This document shows, in pieces, positions 16,316 to 25,075 of a stretch of 64,000 nt of DNA (within the stretch, counting starts at the first letter, position 1; every line of letters starts with the position of its first letter). The DNA comes from Lysobacter enzymogenes. Its GTDB lineage: Bacteria; Pseudomonadota; Gammaproteobacteria; Xanthomonadales; Xanthomonadaceae. The stretch spans positions 4,092,001 through 4,156,000 of the forward strand of contig NZ_CP067396.1 of the NCBI RefSeq assembly GCF_023617245.1, written 5' to 3'. Under the pieces are notes generated by a model. It was not told the origin of the DNA. It saw nothing but the letters and a program-made list of their open reading frames with translations, and searched no databases. The translations under genes were made by a program, and so were the position numbers.

Positions 16316-17098
16316 ATGCGGCTGACCGCCCTGCCCGCCCTCAGCGACAACTACATCTGGGTCCTGGCCGGCGACGACGGCCGCGCCCTGATCGTCGACC
16401 CCGGCGAGCCCGGCCCGGTGCTGGCCGCGGCGGCCGATGGCCTGCTCCCGGAGGCGATCCTGCTGACCCACCATCACAACGACCACATCGGCGGAACCGC
16501 GGCGTTGCTCGAACGTTGGCCGCAGATCCCGGTGTATTCGCCGCAGGACGAACGCATCGCCGAAGCCACCCAGCGGCTCGGCGAAGGCGCCCGGTTCGAC
16601 GCCGCCGGGCACGCGGTGCGCGTCCTGGAAGTGCCCGGTCATACCCGCAGCCACGTCGCCTACGTGCTCGACGACGGCCCGGACGGCGCCCCGCTGGCGT
16701 TCACCGGCGACACCTTGTTCAGCCTGGGCTGTGGCCGCCTGTTCGAAGGTACGCCCGCCCAGATGCTGGCCTCGCTGGATCGGCTGGCCGCCCTGCCCGA
16801 CCCGACCCGGGTCTGCTGCGGCCACGAATACACCCTGTCCAACGCCGCCTTCGCGCGCGTGGTCGACCCCGACAACCCGGCGCTGCGGCGCCGCATCGAA
16901 CAGGCCCAGGCCATGCGCAACGCCGGACTCGCGACCCTGCCCGTCACCCTCGCCGAGGAACGCGCGACCAACCCGTTCCTGCGCAGCCGCGCGCCGGCGC
17001 TGGTCGCCGCGGTGGCCGCGCGCCTGGGCCGCGCGCCCGCCGACGAGGTCGAGACCTTCGCCGAATTGCGCAGCTGGAAGGACGGGTTTCGCGCGTGA
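16316..17098 (+). CDS. gloB: hydroxyacylglutathione hydrolase (glyoxalase II)
   Basis: A 260-residue glyoxalase II, which hydrolyses S-D-lactoylglutathione to lactate and glutathione in methylglyoxal detoxification. The binuclear metal site motif THHHNDH is at 51-57, with VPGHTRSH (about 110-117), FTGDTLF (about 131-137) and CCGHEYT (about 168-174). The C-terminal segment NPFLR...FAELRSWKD is typical. An AGGAG lies about 10 nt before the ATG at 16316. Its stop overlaps a GTG that could start mltD, so the two may be coupled. Confidence 0.95.
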   Translation: MRLTALPALSDNYIWVLAGDDGRALIVDPGEPGPVLAAAADGLLPEAILLTHHHNDHIGGTAALLERWPQIPVYSPQDERIAEATQRLGEGARFDAAGHAVRVLEVPGHTRSHVAYVLDDGPDGAPLAFTGDTLFSLGCGRLFEGTPAQMLASLDRLAALPDPTRVCCGHEYTLSNAAFARVVDPDNPALRRRIEQAQAMRNAGLATLPVTLAEERATNPFLRSRAPALVAAVAARLGRAPADEVETFAELRSWKDGFRA

Positions 17099-17145
17099 GC
17101 GGGCCGCGCGATCGCCGCACGCCGGCCCGCCCAAGGCCGGACCGG

Positions 17146-18624
17146 ATGCCGGCCGACGCCGTCGGCCCGCGAGCGGCGCCCCGCCGCCGCCGGCTGCTCG
17201 CCGCGCTCGCCGCCGGCCTGTGCTGGCTGGCGGCGCTGCCCGCCAGCGCGGCCGAAGCGCCGACCGCCGCGCCGCAGGAGGCCGGCCCGACCCGCAACGG
17301 CCGCGAGATCTACCGCAGCTTCCGCGACGGCCTCGCCGACCAGAGCTGCGAACCCGGGGTCAGCACCCGCTGGCGCCAGCACTTCGCCAACGCGCCGCGG
17401 CGCCTGGCGGCCCAGGACGACGACCTGCTGCCGCTGTTCGGCTACGTGGTCGACGCCCTGCGCGAGAACCACCTGCCGACCGAATACGCGCTGATCCCCT
17501 TCGTCGAGAGCGGCTACCGCCCCGGCGCGCGCAGCGCCGCCGGCCCGGCCGGGCTGTGGCAGATGATCGCGATCACCGCGCGCAACCACCGCGTGCCGAT
17601 GCGCGAGGGCTACGACGGCCGCCTGTCGCCGGTGGAATCGACCCAGGCCGCGGTGCGTTATCTCAAGACCCTGCACGGCATGTTCGGCGGCGACTGGCGG
17701 CTGGCGGTGATGGCCTACAACGCCGGCGAGTACCGCGTGTTCAACGCGATCAAGCGCGCCGGGGTCAACATCGCCGACGCCCGCCACGACCAGCTGACCG
17801 GCCTGTCCGACATCACCACCGCCTATGTGCGCAAGCTGCACGCGCTGTCGTGCCTGATGGAACAGGCCGACGATCGCGAAGAATGGCTGTCCGCGCTCGA
17901 CCGGCCGGTGCCGCGGCTGGCCGCGGTGACCGTGCCCGACGGCGTCGACAGCATCGGCGAATGGGCCGCGCGCACCGACCAGGACGTGGCCTGGCTGCAA
18001 CGCCTGAACCCGGCGTTCGGCGACGGCCGCATCGGCCGTCCCGGCGGCCGCCGCGCGCCGCTGCTGGCGGTGGCCGCGAACGCGGTCGGCGCGCCGGCCG
18101 CGGCCGCGCCGGAGCTGGCGACCGCCTCGGGCGAACTGCCGCCCAGCGAAGGCCGGGCGACCGCCGCCGCGCCGAGCAAACTGGATGAGCGCGCGGACAA
18201 AGAATCCCGTCCGCTCGCCGCGCTCAAGCCCGGCGAAACCGCGAAGGCCGATGCGAAGGCCGTGGCGGCGGTCAAACCGGCCGAGCCGGCGAAGAACGGT
18301 CCCGCCGCGCCCAAGCCGGGCGATGCGGCCAAGAGCGAGGTCAGGCTTGCCGCCCACGCTGCGCGCGACGGCGAACCCACGACCCTGGGCTCGGCCGAAG
18401 ACGCCCGCGTCGAACCGCTCGCGCGTCCGGCCAAGCCGCAGCGCGCCCAGGCGACCGCGCCGCGCAAGCACACCGTCGGCCGCGGCGAGAATCCCTGGAC
18501 CATCGCCAAACGCTACGGCGTGCGCGCCGCCGACCTGCTCAAGCTCAACGGCCTGGCCGCCGGCGCGGTGCTCAAGCCCGGGCAGGCGCTGTTGATCGAT
18601 CCGCCGACGGGCAAGCGCAAGTAA
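17146..18624 (+). CDS. mltD: membrane-bound lytic murein transglycosylase D
   Basis: A 492-residue cell-wall lyase. A signal peptide (about 18-40, ending LPASAAEA) is followed by an SLT catalytic domain with IPFVESGYRPGA (catalytic Glu in VES), GPAGLWQMI, and MAYNAGEYRVFNAI. A long Ala/Lys/Pro linker leads to one C-terminal LysM domain (KHTVGRGENPWTIAKRYGV, about 441-459), fewer than some MltD proteins. The ATG at 17146 places the basic n-region next to the hydrophobic core. A GTG at 17095 overlapping the gloB stop would add 17 residues. gloB-mltD order is conserved in E. coli. Confidence 0.93.
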   Translation: MPADAVGPRAAPRRRRLLAALAAGLCWLAALPASAAEAPTAAPQEAGPTRNGREIYRSFRDGLADQSCEPGVSTRWRQHFANAPRRLAAQDDDLLPLFGYVVDALRENHLPTEYALIPFVESGYRPGARSAAGPAGLWQMIAITARNHRVPMREGYDGRLSPVESTQAAVRYLKTLHGMFGGDWRLAVMAYNAGEYRVFNAIKRAGVNIADARHDQLTGLSDITTAYVRKLHALSCLMEQADDREEWLSALDRPVPRLAAVTVPDGVDSIGEWAARTDQDVAWLQRLNPAFGDGRIGRPGGRRAPLLAVAANAVGAPAAAAPELATASGELPPSEGRATAAAPSKLDERADKESRPLAALKPGETAKADAKAVAAVKPAEPAKNGPAAPKPGDAAKSEVRLAAHAARDGEPTTLGSAEDARVEPLARPAKPQRAQATAPRKHTVGRGENPWTIAKRYGVRAADLLKLNGLAAGAVLKPGQALLIDPPTGKRK

Positions 18625-18649
18625 GCGCCGCGGACGGCATGGCGCAACG

Positions 18650-18677
18650 AAAAAGCCCGGCATCGCCGGGCTTTTTC
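18650..18677 (+). terminator. terminator of gloB-mltD
   Basis: GAAAAAGCCCGGC and GCCGGGCTTTTTC form a symmetrical stem around ATC, 25 nt after mltD. A-run and T-run flank the stem, so it could also work from the other side. Confidence 0.88.
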
Positions 18678-18726
18678 GCGCTTGCGGCAGGGACCCCGGC
18701 CCGGACGCGCCGAGCGCTTCGTTCTT

Positions 18727-18809
18727 GTGGGAGGGACTTCAGTCCCGATGCTCTTCGCTCGGATCGCGGCGATCCGGCGCAAAAGCGTCGGGACTGAAGT
18801 CCCTCCCAC
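18727..18809. repeat. REP doublet, GTGGG family, A:T variant
   Basis: Inverted copies at 18727-18751 (plus) and 18785-18809 (minus), stem GGGAC/GTCCC around TTCA. It lies between the convergent mltD and antiporter genes. Confidence 0.85.
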
Positions 18810-18824
18810 AACAGCCGGTTCGGT

Positions 18825-20174
18825 TTACCGCGCCGCCACGACCTCTTCGGTCTTGAGCTTGCGCGACGGCCACAGCATCGCGACGATCGTCACCGCGCCC
18901 AGCAACCAGCTGTAGTGCACGTTGCCGACCAGTTGCAGCGGCGAGACCTTGCTCAGCGACGCGGCCAGCAGGATCTGCGCGCCATAGGGCAGCACGCCCT
19001 GGGTCACGCAGGCGAAGATGTCGAGCACGCTGGCCGCGCGCGCCGGCGGCACGCCGTGCTGTTGCGCCACGTCGCGCGCCAGCCCGCCGCTGATCAGGAT
19101 CGCCACCGTGTTGTTGGCGGTGAACACGTCGGTGGTCGCCGACAGCGCGGCGATGCTGACCTCGCCGGCGCGGCGGCTGCGGTGGCCGCGGGCGAACTTG
19201 CCGATGACCTGCGCCAGCCAGGCCAGCCCGCCGGCCGCCTTCATCAGCGCGCCCAGGCCGCCGACCAGCAGCGACAGCAGGGTGATCTCGACCATGCTCT
19301 CGAAGCCGTCCCAAATGTGCGTGGTGTAGGCGGCGAAGCCGAAATCCTCGGCGAAGAACACCCCGAACAGGCCGGCCACCACCAGCCCCAGGCTCAGCAC
19401 GATGATCACGTCGACCCCGGCGATGGCCAGGCCGAGCACGATCAGGTACGGCAGGATCAGCCACGGCGAGACCGGATCGGGCGTCTGCACCGGCGCGGTT
19501 TCGCCGAGGAACCCCAGCAGCACCAGGGTGCCCAGCGCCGCCGGCAGCGCCAGCTTGAGGTTCTCGCGGAACTTCTCGCGCATGGTGCAGCCCTGGGTGC
19601 GGCTGGCGACGATGGCGGTGTCGGAGATCACCGACAGGTTGTCGCCGAAGGTGGCGCCGCCGATCACCGCGCCGAGCACCAGCGCGCGGTCCAGGCCGGA
19701 CGCGTCGGACACGCCCAGGGCGATCGGCGCGACCGCGGCGATGGTGCCCATCGAGGTGCCCAGCGACATCGAGATGAAGCCGGCGACCACGAACAGCGCC
19801 GGCAGCAACAGCGCGGGATGCACGTTGCCGACGCCGAGCGCGACGATCGCGTCGACCGCGCCGATCGCCTTGGACACTTCGACGAAGCCGCCGGCGAGCA
19901 GGAAGATCAGGCACATCAGCACCACGTTGTGGTCGCCCATGCCCTCCAGCAGGGTCTCCAGCGGCTTGATCCCGCGCCGCCAGGCGATGAACGCGGCCAG
20001 CGCCAGCGCCGGCAGGATCGCCACCGGCGCGTGCAGTTGGTAGAAGCCCATCGCGTCGCCGTGCGCGGTGAAGTACAGCCCGGCGCCGAAGAACAGCGCC
20101 AGGAACAGCAGCAGCGGGGTCAGGGCCAGGGCGCTGGGGACGATCGGCGCGCCCGGACGCAGCGGTTCATTCAT
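18825..20174 (-). CDS. NhaC-family Na+/H+ antiporter
   Basis: A 449-residue inner-membrane protein with about 11-12 hydrophobic segments. Conserved NhaC-type motifs include SLGTSMGTIAAVAPIA (about 134-149), GGATFGDNLSVISDTAIVA (about 167-185) and TDVFTANNTVAILISGG (about 354-370), which line the ion path in this family. It probably exchanges Na+ (or another solute) for protons. The ATG at 20172-20174 (MNEPLRPG) is chosen; upstream in-frame sequence has no similarity to transporters. It is monocistronic, flanked by REP elements on both sides. Confidence 0.87.
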   Translation of the reverse strand: MNEPLRPGAPIVPSALALTPLLLFLALFFGAGLYFTAHGDAMGFYQLHAPVAILPALALAAFIAWRRGIKPLETLLEGMGDHNVVLMCLIFLLAGGFVEVSKAIGAVDAIVALGVGNVHPALLLPALFVVAGFISMSLGTSMGTIAAVAPIALGVSDASGLDRALVLGAVIGGATFGDNLSVISDTAIVASRTQGCTMREKFRENLKLALPAALGTLVLLGFLGETAPVQTPDPVSPWLILPYLIVLGLAIAGVDVIIVLSLGLVVAGLFGVFFAEDFGFAAYTTHIWDGFESMVEITLLSLLVGGLGALMKAAGGLAWLAQVIGKFARGHRSRRAGEVSIAALSATTDVFTANNTVAILISGGLARDVAQQHGVPPARAASVLDIFACVTQGVLPYGAQILLAASLSKVSPLQLVGNVHYSWLLGAVTIVAMLWPSRKLKTEEVVAAR

Positions 20175-20306
20175 CGCTTCATCCAGATGGATTAGAAAAC
20201 CGTGCGATTTTGCAGTGCAGCACACACTCCTGTCGAGTGCCCGGGATGGAATGCTGTGGCGGGATAAATACTGACTGGGGCGATCCGGCGCTTGCCGCCG
20301 CTGTTT

Positions 20307-20457
20307 GTAGGAGCGGCGCAAGCCGCGACCGCGCCGATACAGCTGCGGCGAAACCCTGGCGAGCCGGCGCCTCGCTGGTCTCGCGGCGTGGAAAGACGAG
20401 GCTATCGGGCTTGCGCCGTAGTTGCGACGACGCGGTCGCGGCTCGCGCCGCTCCTAC
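20307..20457. repeat. REP doublet, GTAG family
   Basis: Inverted copies at 20307-20333 (plus, GCAA loop) and 20431-20457 (minus, GCGA loop), stem GCGGC/GCCGC. It occupies most of the 20175-20573 gene-free stretch, which otherwise holds the antiporter promoter and a terminator. Confidence 0.85.
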
Positions 20458-20497
20458 AAGGGGCAGCCGGGGTGGCCTGGGCATCGGGCGCAAACGC

Positions 20498-20522
20498 AAC
20501 GGGGCGCCCGCAGGCGCCCCGT
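20498..20522 (-). terminator. terminator of the small secreted protein gene
   Basis: On the minus strand ACGGGGCGCC pairs with GGCGCCCCGT around a short loop and runs into TGCGTTTG. It lies about 50 nt after the 20574 stop. Confidence 0.7.
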
Positions 20523-20573
20523 CGGAACCGCGCGGCGACCCGGGTGCGACGCCCGGACCGCGGCCGCACCGGA

Positions 20574-20810
20574 TCAGATCACGACGATGCAGCGGCCGCG
20601 GGTGTCGCAGATGGCGTACAGCTGCCAGATGTTGGCGTCGCACAGATAGATCCGCGAGCTGCCGTTGGACGCGTACTCGCGCACCTGCTGGCCCTGGTTG
20701 GCGGCGGTGCACGTGCCCGGGGCCGGGATCGCCGCGACCGTGCCGGCCGCGCCCATCAGCGCCACCGCGAACAGCGCCAGCATCTTGCTCTTCATCTTCC
20801 TGATCTTCAT
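20574..20810 (-). CDS. small secreted protein with four cysteines, unknown
   Basis: A 78-residue protein with a basic n-region (MKIRKMKSK), a hydrophobic core to about residue 24 and a likely cleavage near VAA-IPA. The mature peptide of about 50 residues has C34, C57, C68 and C74, which could form two disulfides, and aromatic residues (Y46, Y55, W62, Y65). A GAGGA Shine-Dalgarno sits 5 nt before the ATG, and the gene has its own terminator. This supports a real gene. It does not resemble the other small secreted proteins of the window beyond size. I do not recognise the family. Confidence 0.75.
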   Translation of the reverse strand: MKIRKMKSKMLALFAVALMGAAGTVAAIPAPGTCTAANQGQQVREYASNGSSRIYLCDANIWQLYAICDTRGRCIVVI

Positions 20811-20974
20811 GACATTCCTCGATGCGAACCTGACCGCCGGGGTGCGGGGCCGCCGCCACGCGCCCCTGCGCCGGCGGACATCGATGCGTGCGGCCCCCGG
20901 GGCAGTCGACGGCGACCTGCCCGATCTCGCCGCCGGAGCCTAGCGCCCCGCGCCGTGCGCGGGCGTGCGGTACG

Positions 20975-21018
20975 CCGCAAAAACGAACGGGGCGCCGCAC
21001 TCGCGCGCGGCGCCCCGT
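20975..21018 (-). terminator. terminator of the isocitrate dehydrogenase gene
   Basis: Read on the minus strand, ACGGGGCGCCGC pairs with GCGGCGCCCCGT and is followed by TCGTTTTTGCGG. It lies about 22 nt after the stop. Confidence 0.83.
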
Positions 21019-21040
21019 CCCAAGATCGCCTGTCGCCCGC

Positions 21041-22054
21041 TTACGCGATCGCGCGGCTGGCGATGGCCTTGGCGAACGACATCGTATTGCCGTCGCCGCC
21101 CAGGTCCGGGGTCAGCGAGTCCTTGGCTTCGAGCGTGGCGATGATGGCTTCGCGCAGCTTGGTCGCCTTCTCCGGCTGGCCGAGGTGGTCGAGCATCTGC
21201 GCGGCGCCGAGCAGCAGCGCGCACGGATTGGCGATGCCCTTGCCGGCGATGTCAGGCGCCGAGCCGTGCACGGCTTCGAAGATCGCCGCGTCGGTGCCGA
21301 TGTTGGCGCCCGGGGCCAGGCCGAGGCCGCCGACGAGGCCGGCGCACAGGTCGGAGATGATGTCGCCGAACAGGTTGGTGGTGACGATGATGTCGAACTG
21401 CTCCGGACGCATCACCAACTGCATGCAGGTGTTGTCCACGATCATCTCGTTGCACTGGATGTCGGGATACTGCTGGGCCACTTCGCGCGCGGTCTTCAGG
21501 AACAGGCCCGACGTCGACTTCAGGATGTTGGCCTTGTGCACCACGGTGACCTTCTTGCGGCCGGTCTTGCGGGCCAGGTCGAAGGCGTAGCGCACGATGC
21601 GCTCGGAGCCGCGGCGGGTGATCTTCTGGGTCAGCATCGCGGTCTCGCCGTCTTCCGACAGGGTCTGACCTTCGCCGATGTACGCGCCTTCGGTGTTCTC
21701 GCGCACGGTGATCAGGTCCACGCCCGAGGGGAAGCGCGACTTGGTGTTCGGGAACGACTTGGCCGGACGCACGTTGGCGTACAGGTCGAAGCGCTTGCGC
21801 AGCTCGACGTTGATCGAGCTGAAGCCCTCGCCGACCGGGGTGGTCAGCGGGCTCTTGAGGGCGATGCGGTGCTTGCGGATCGAATCCAGCGTGGCCTGCG
21901 GCAGCAGCTCGCCGTGCTTCTCCAGGGCGACGAGGCCGGCGTCGGCGAACTCGTAGCTCAGGCCGACGTTCATCGCGTCGAGCACGTGCAGGGTGGCGTC
22001 CATGATCTCCGGGCCGATGCCGTCGCCACGGATGACCGTAATCGTTTGCGTCAT
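21041..22054 (-). CDS. NAD-dependent isocitrate dehydrogenase (IDH3-like)
   Basis: A 337-residue member of the isocitrate/isopropylmalate dehydrogenase family, short form. Key features are GDGIGPEIMDATLHVL (10-25), the substrate-phosphate loop with GFSSINVELRKRFDLYANVRP (split at about 77-97), RENTEGAYIGEG (about 118-129), the metal-binding TTNLFGDIISDL and HGSAPDIAGKGIANP. The SS-N-LRK pattern and NTEG are closer to NAD-IDH/homoisocitrate types than to LeuB. It probably supplies the TCA-cycle step. It has its own terminator and no operon partner. Confidence 0.88.
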   Translation of the reverse strand: MTQTITVIRGDGIGPEIMDATLHVLDAMNVGLSYEFADAGLVALEKHGELLPQATLDSIRKHRIALKSPLTTPVGEGFSSINVELRKRFDLYANVRPAKSFPNTKSRFPSGVDLITVRENTEGAYIGEGQTLSEDGETAMLTQKITRRGSERIVRYAFDLARKTGRKKVTVVHKANILKSTSGLFLKTAREVAQQYPDIQCNEMIVDNTCMQLVMRPEQFDIIVTTNLFGDIISDLCAGLVGGLGLAPGANIGTDAAIFEAVHGSAPDIAGKGIANPCALLLGAAQMLDHLGQPEKATKLREAIIATLEAKDSLTPDLGGDGNTMSFAKAIASRAIA

Positions 22055-22237
22055 GAGGGAATTCTTCCAGCAGTAGGGCGGGCGCCCGCTGAGGCGCGGC
22101 GCACGAATCGAACGGTGTTAACCGCACAATTATGCCGGAAGCGGCCCCGGCCTGCATTCGCGGGCGTACTGGACCAAGGTCGGATGGCCTGAATCGGCGG
22201 ATCCCGCCCGATTGGGTTAAAGCCGCGGCTGCCCCCT

Positions 22238-22389
22238 GTAGGAGCGGCGCAAGCCGCGACCGCGCCATCGCGGCCACGGCGCAAGCCGCGGGTCATGCGT
22301 CTTCCCGAACCGCGAGACCGGCTTGGCGCCGGCTCGCTGGAGTTTCGTCGTCGTTGCGTTGGCGCGGTCGCGGCTTGCGCCGCTCCAAC
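22238..22389. repeat. REP doublet, GTAG family, upstream of IDH gene
   Basis: Inverted copies at 22238-22264 (plus) and 22363-22389 (minus; the terminal GTAG is GTTG here). They sit in the 350-nt gap 22055-22406, in which I see no gene. Confidence 0.83.
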
Positions 22390-22406
22390 AGGAGGCTTCG
22401 GGTCGA

Positions 22407-22808
22407 TCAGCCGTGGTCGTGGGCGGCGGGGGCCGCCGATTCGCCGGCTTCGAGCTGGTCGAGGAAATCGACCGCGCGGCGCAGGTGCGGGATCACGATC
22501 GAGCCGCCGACCACCAGGCCGACCGAGAAGGTCTCGAACATTTCGTCGCGGTCGACCCCGGCTTCCTTGCACTGGGCGACGTGGTAGCTGATGCAGTCGT
22601 CGCAACGCAGCACCAGCGACGCGACCAGGCCCAGCAGTTCCTTGGTCTTCACGTCCAGCGCGCCGGCCTGATAGGTCTGGGTGTCGAGGGCGAAGAAGCG
22701 CCGCACGACCTGGTTGGGCTCGGCCAGGATGCGCTCGTTCATGCGCTTGCGGAACGCGGTGAATTCGGCGACGCGGTCCTTCTGCGCCTGCTCGTCGGCG
22801 CCGCTCAT
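22407..22808 (-). CDS. carboxymuconolactone decarboxylase/AhpD-like protein
   Basis: A 133-residue all-helical protein of the CMD/AhpD family. The redox motif is RCDDCISYHV (about residues 68-77), with CxxC and the following histidine typical of AhpD-like peroxidase partners. The C-terminal tail is Ala/His-rich. Its ATG overlaps the grxC stop by 4 nt, so the two are translationally coupled. This pairing supports a thiol redox role rather than aromatic degradation. The partner peroxidase is not in the window. Confidence 0.88.
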   Translation of the reverse strand: MSGADEQAQKDRVAEFTAFRKRMNERILAEPNQVVRRFFALDTQTYQAGALDVKTKELLGLVASLVLRCDDCISYHVAQCKEAGVDRDEMFETFSVGLVVGGSIVIPHLRRAVDFLDQLEAGESAAPAAHDHG

Positions 22809-23092
22809 GCCGCGCCCGCCAGCAAGGGCTCCAGCCCGCCGGCGCGGTGCAGCGCCATCATGTCGTCGTAGCCGCCGACGTGGGTCTCGCCGACGAAGAT
22901 CTGCGGCACGCTGGTGCGGCGGGTGCGGGCGATCATCTTCTCGCGCTCGGCCGGGTCCAGGTCGATGCGCACCTCGCTCCAGGTCTGGCCCTTGCTCTTG
23001 AGGAAGTTCTTGGCGGCGACGCAGTACGGGCAGATCGCGGTGGTGTAGATCACGATGGCCGGCGCCGGGGTCTGGGAGGCGGTGTCGCTCAA
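22805..23092 (-). CDS. grxC: glutaredoxin 3
   Basis: A 95-residue glutaredoxin with active site CPYC (in YTTAICPYCVAAKNFL), the cis-proline TSVPQIF and GGYDDMMAL glutathione-binding segment. It reduces disulfides with glutathione in the cytoplasm. The best start is a TTG at 23090-23092, preceded at 7 nt by GGAGA; the ATG 54 nt upstream would add an Arg/Ser-rich stretch absent from the family. It heads a two-gene operon with the AhpD-like gene. Confidence 0.9.
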   Translation of the reverse strand: MSDTASQTPAPAIVIYTTAICPYCVAAKNFLKSKGQTWSEVRIDLDPAEREKMIARTRRTSVPQIFVGETHVGGYDDMMALHRAGGLEPLLAGAA

Positions 23093-23437
23093 AACGGTTC
23101 TCCGGAAACTTCGGGATGGGCTTGCGGTCGATATATGGACGCGCACCGGCGCAGTTTAAAGCGTGCCGGTGGAATGCAGTCCGTCGCGGTGCAATACGCT
23201 TGCGTCGGGTCGTGGCGCCGGGTCAGGGTGGCGGGATCGCGCGGGCGGCGGAATCAACGGCAGGATTAACGGCGGATTCACGCCCGCGTCGCAGCGCGGC
23301 GTCATCCTGCCGGCAGCGGCCCGATCCCGGCCCGATCCCGGCGTGATTCCGGCCCGACGCGCTTGCGCCGCGGCCGCAACCCCGTCCGTCCGCGTCGTCC
23401 GTCTTTCGTAAGTCACGCATCCACCGAGGAATCCCGC
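23093..23437. other. divergent promoter region, no gene seen
   Basis: About 345 nt between the divergent grxC and protease genes. The part near grxC is less GC-rich (around 23130-23165) and probably holds its promoter. The rest shows repeated CCCGATCCCGGC-like wording but no gene or clear repeat family. Confidence 0.45.
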
Positions 23438-25075
23438 TTGCGCCGCATCGCCCTGCTCGCCGCCGCCGTCACCTTCGCCCTGGGCAGCGCCTGCGCCGGA
23501 GCGCAGGAAAACAAGCTGCCCGACATCGGCTCCTCGGCCGCGGAGCTGCTGACCCCGGCCAAGCAGCGCGAGTACGGCTCGATGATGCTGGCGCAGCTGC
23601 GCCACTACGACTACCTGCTCGAAGACCCGCTGATCGACGGCTGGCTCGACACCCTCGGCACGCGCCTGGCCGCCAACAGCGACAAGCCGCGCCAGCCGTT
23701 CACCTTCTTCCTGCTGCGCGAGCGCCAGATCAACGCCTTCGCGACCCTCGGCGGCTACATCGGGGTCAACTCCGGCCTGGTGCTGACCGCCGAGCGCGAG
23801 GACGAGGTCGCCGCGGTGCTCTCGCACGAAATCGCCCACGTCACCCAGCAGCACGTGCTGCGCGGGGTCGAGCGCGCCCAGCGCGACCAGTTGCCGATCC
23901 TGCTGGCGATGCTCGGCGCGGTGATCGCCGCGCAAAGCGCCGGCACCAACTCCCAGGACGACGCGACCATGGCCGCGATCACCTCCGGCCTGGGCCTGAT
24001 GCAGCAGCGCCAGATCAACTACACCCGCTCCAACGAGTCCGAGGCCGACCGCATCGGCATCCAGACCCTGTACCGCAGCAACTACGACACCGAGGCCATG
24101 GCCGGCTTCTTCCAGCGCATGCAGCTCGCCTCGCGCAGCAACAAGGCCAATTGGTACGGCGAGGCGCCGGACTACCTGATGACCCACCCGGTCACCACCA
24201 CCCGCATCAGCGAGGCCAAGGAGCGCGCCGAGCAGATCGCGGCCAGGAACAGCCTCACCGCGGTCACCGCCACGCCCAACGCGACCCGGGTCGAACGCAT
24301 CCCGAAGGCGCCGATCAGCTTGCCGCCGAACGCGGCCGGCACCGACAATCCGCTGCTGCCCAGCGGGATCAAGCTCAGCGACGCGGGGCTCAGCTCCGGC
24401 GGCACCGGCCTGTTCGACTACGCGCGCGAGCGGATGCGGGTGCTCAGCGCCGACTCGGCGCGCGATGCGGTTCGCGAGTACGAGAAGCTCGGCAAGGACA
24501 GCGACGCCAAGCGCTACGGGCTGGCGCTGGCGCAGCTGCGCGCCAACCAGACCGCGGCCGCGACCGAGGCGCTGGCCGCGCTGCTGGACAAGCACCCCGG
24601 CCAGCTGTGGCTGAGCCTGGCGATGGGCGAGGCCGAGGCCCAGGCCGGCAAATACCCCGCCGCCGACGCCCGCTTCGAGGCCCTGCTGCGGCACAGCCCG
24701 AACAACCGCGCGGTCGCCCTGACCTACGCCAAGGTCCTCAACGACCGCGCCACCGCCGCGGCCGGCCAGCGCGCCCAGGCGGTGCTGCGGCCGCTGCTGG
24801 GCGCCTACGCCGACGACCCGCTGCTGCAGCAGAGCTTCGCCCGCGCCTGCGAGATCGCCGGCGACTCGATCCGCGCCGGCGAGGCCTACGCCGAGGCCGC
24901 CTACCTTCGCGGCCGGCCGGAGCAGGCCCTGGTCCAGCTCAACAACCTCAAGCGCAAGCCGGACCTGGACTATTACGCCCGCGCCCGGATCGAGGCGCGC
25001 ATCGCCGCGATCACGCCGACGGTGCTGGAGCTCAAGCGCCAGGGCGTGCGCGACGAGGACTTGCGGCGGCAGTAG
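23438..25075 (+). CDS. periplasmic M48 metalloprotease with TPR (BepA-like)
   Basis: A 545-residue protein with a signal peptide (LLAAAVTFALGSACAGAQ), an M48 peptidase domain with HEIAH (about 131-135) and the third ligand in ESEADRIG (about 199-206), and a C-terminal helical region of TPR-like repeats (about 345-520). This is the BepA/YfgC layout, which handles outer-membrane protein and LptD quality control. No ATG fits. A TTG at 23438 follows GAGGA by 7 nt and opens directly into the basic n-region LRRIALL. It is monocistronic. Confidence 0.9.
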   Translation: MRRIALLAAAVTFALGSACAGAQENKLPDIGSSAAELLTPAKQREYGSMMLAQLRHYDYLLEDPLIDGWLDTLGTRLAANSDKPRQPFTFFLLRERQINAFATLGGYIGVNSGLVLTAEREDEVAAVLSHEIAHVTQQHVLRGVERAQRDQLPILLAMLGAVIAAQSAGTNSQDDATMAAITSGLGLMQQRQINYTRSNESEADRIGIQTLYRSNYDTEAMAGFFQRMQLASRSNKANWYGEAPDYLMTHPVTTTRISEAKERAEQIAARNSLTAVTATPNATRVERIPKAPISLPPNAAGTDNPLLPSGIKLSDAGLSSGGTGLFDYARERMRVLSADSARDAVREYEKLGKDSDAKRYGLALAQLRANQTAAATEALAALLDKHPGQLWLSLAMGEAEAQAGKYPAADARFEALLRHSPNNRAVALTYAKVLNDRATAAAGQRAQAVLRPLLGAYADDPLLQQSFARACEIAGDSIRAGEAYAEAAYLRGRPEQALVQLNNLKRKPDLDYYARARIEARIAAITPTVLELKRQGVRDEDLRRQ

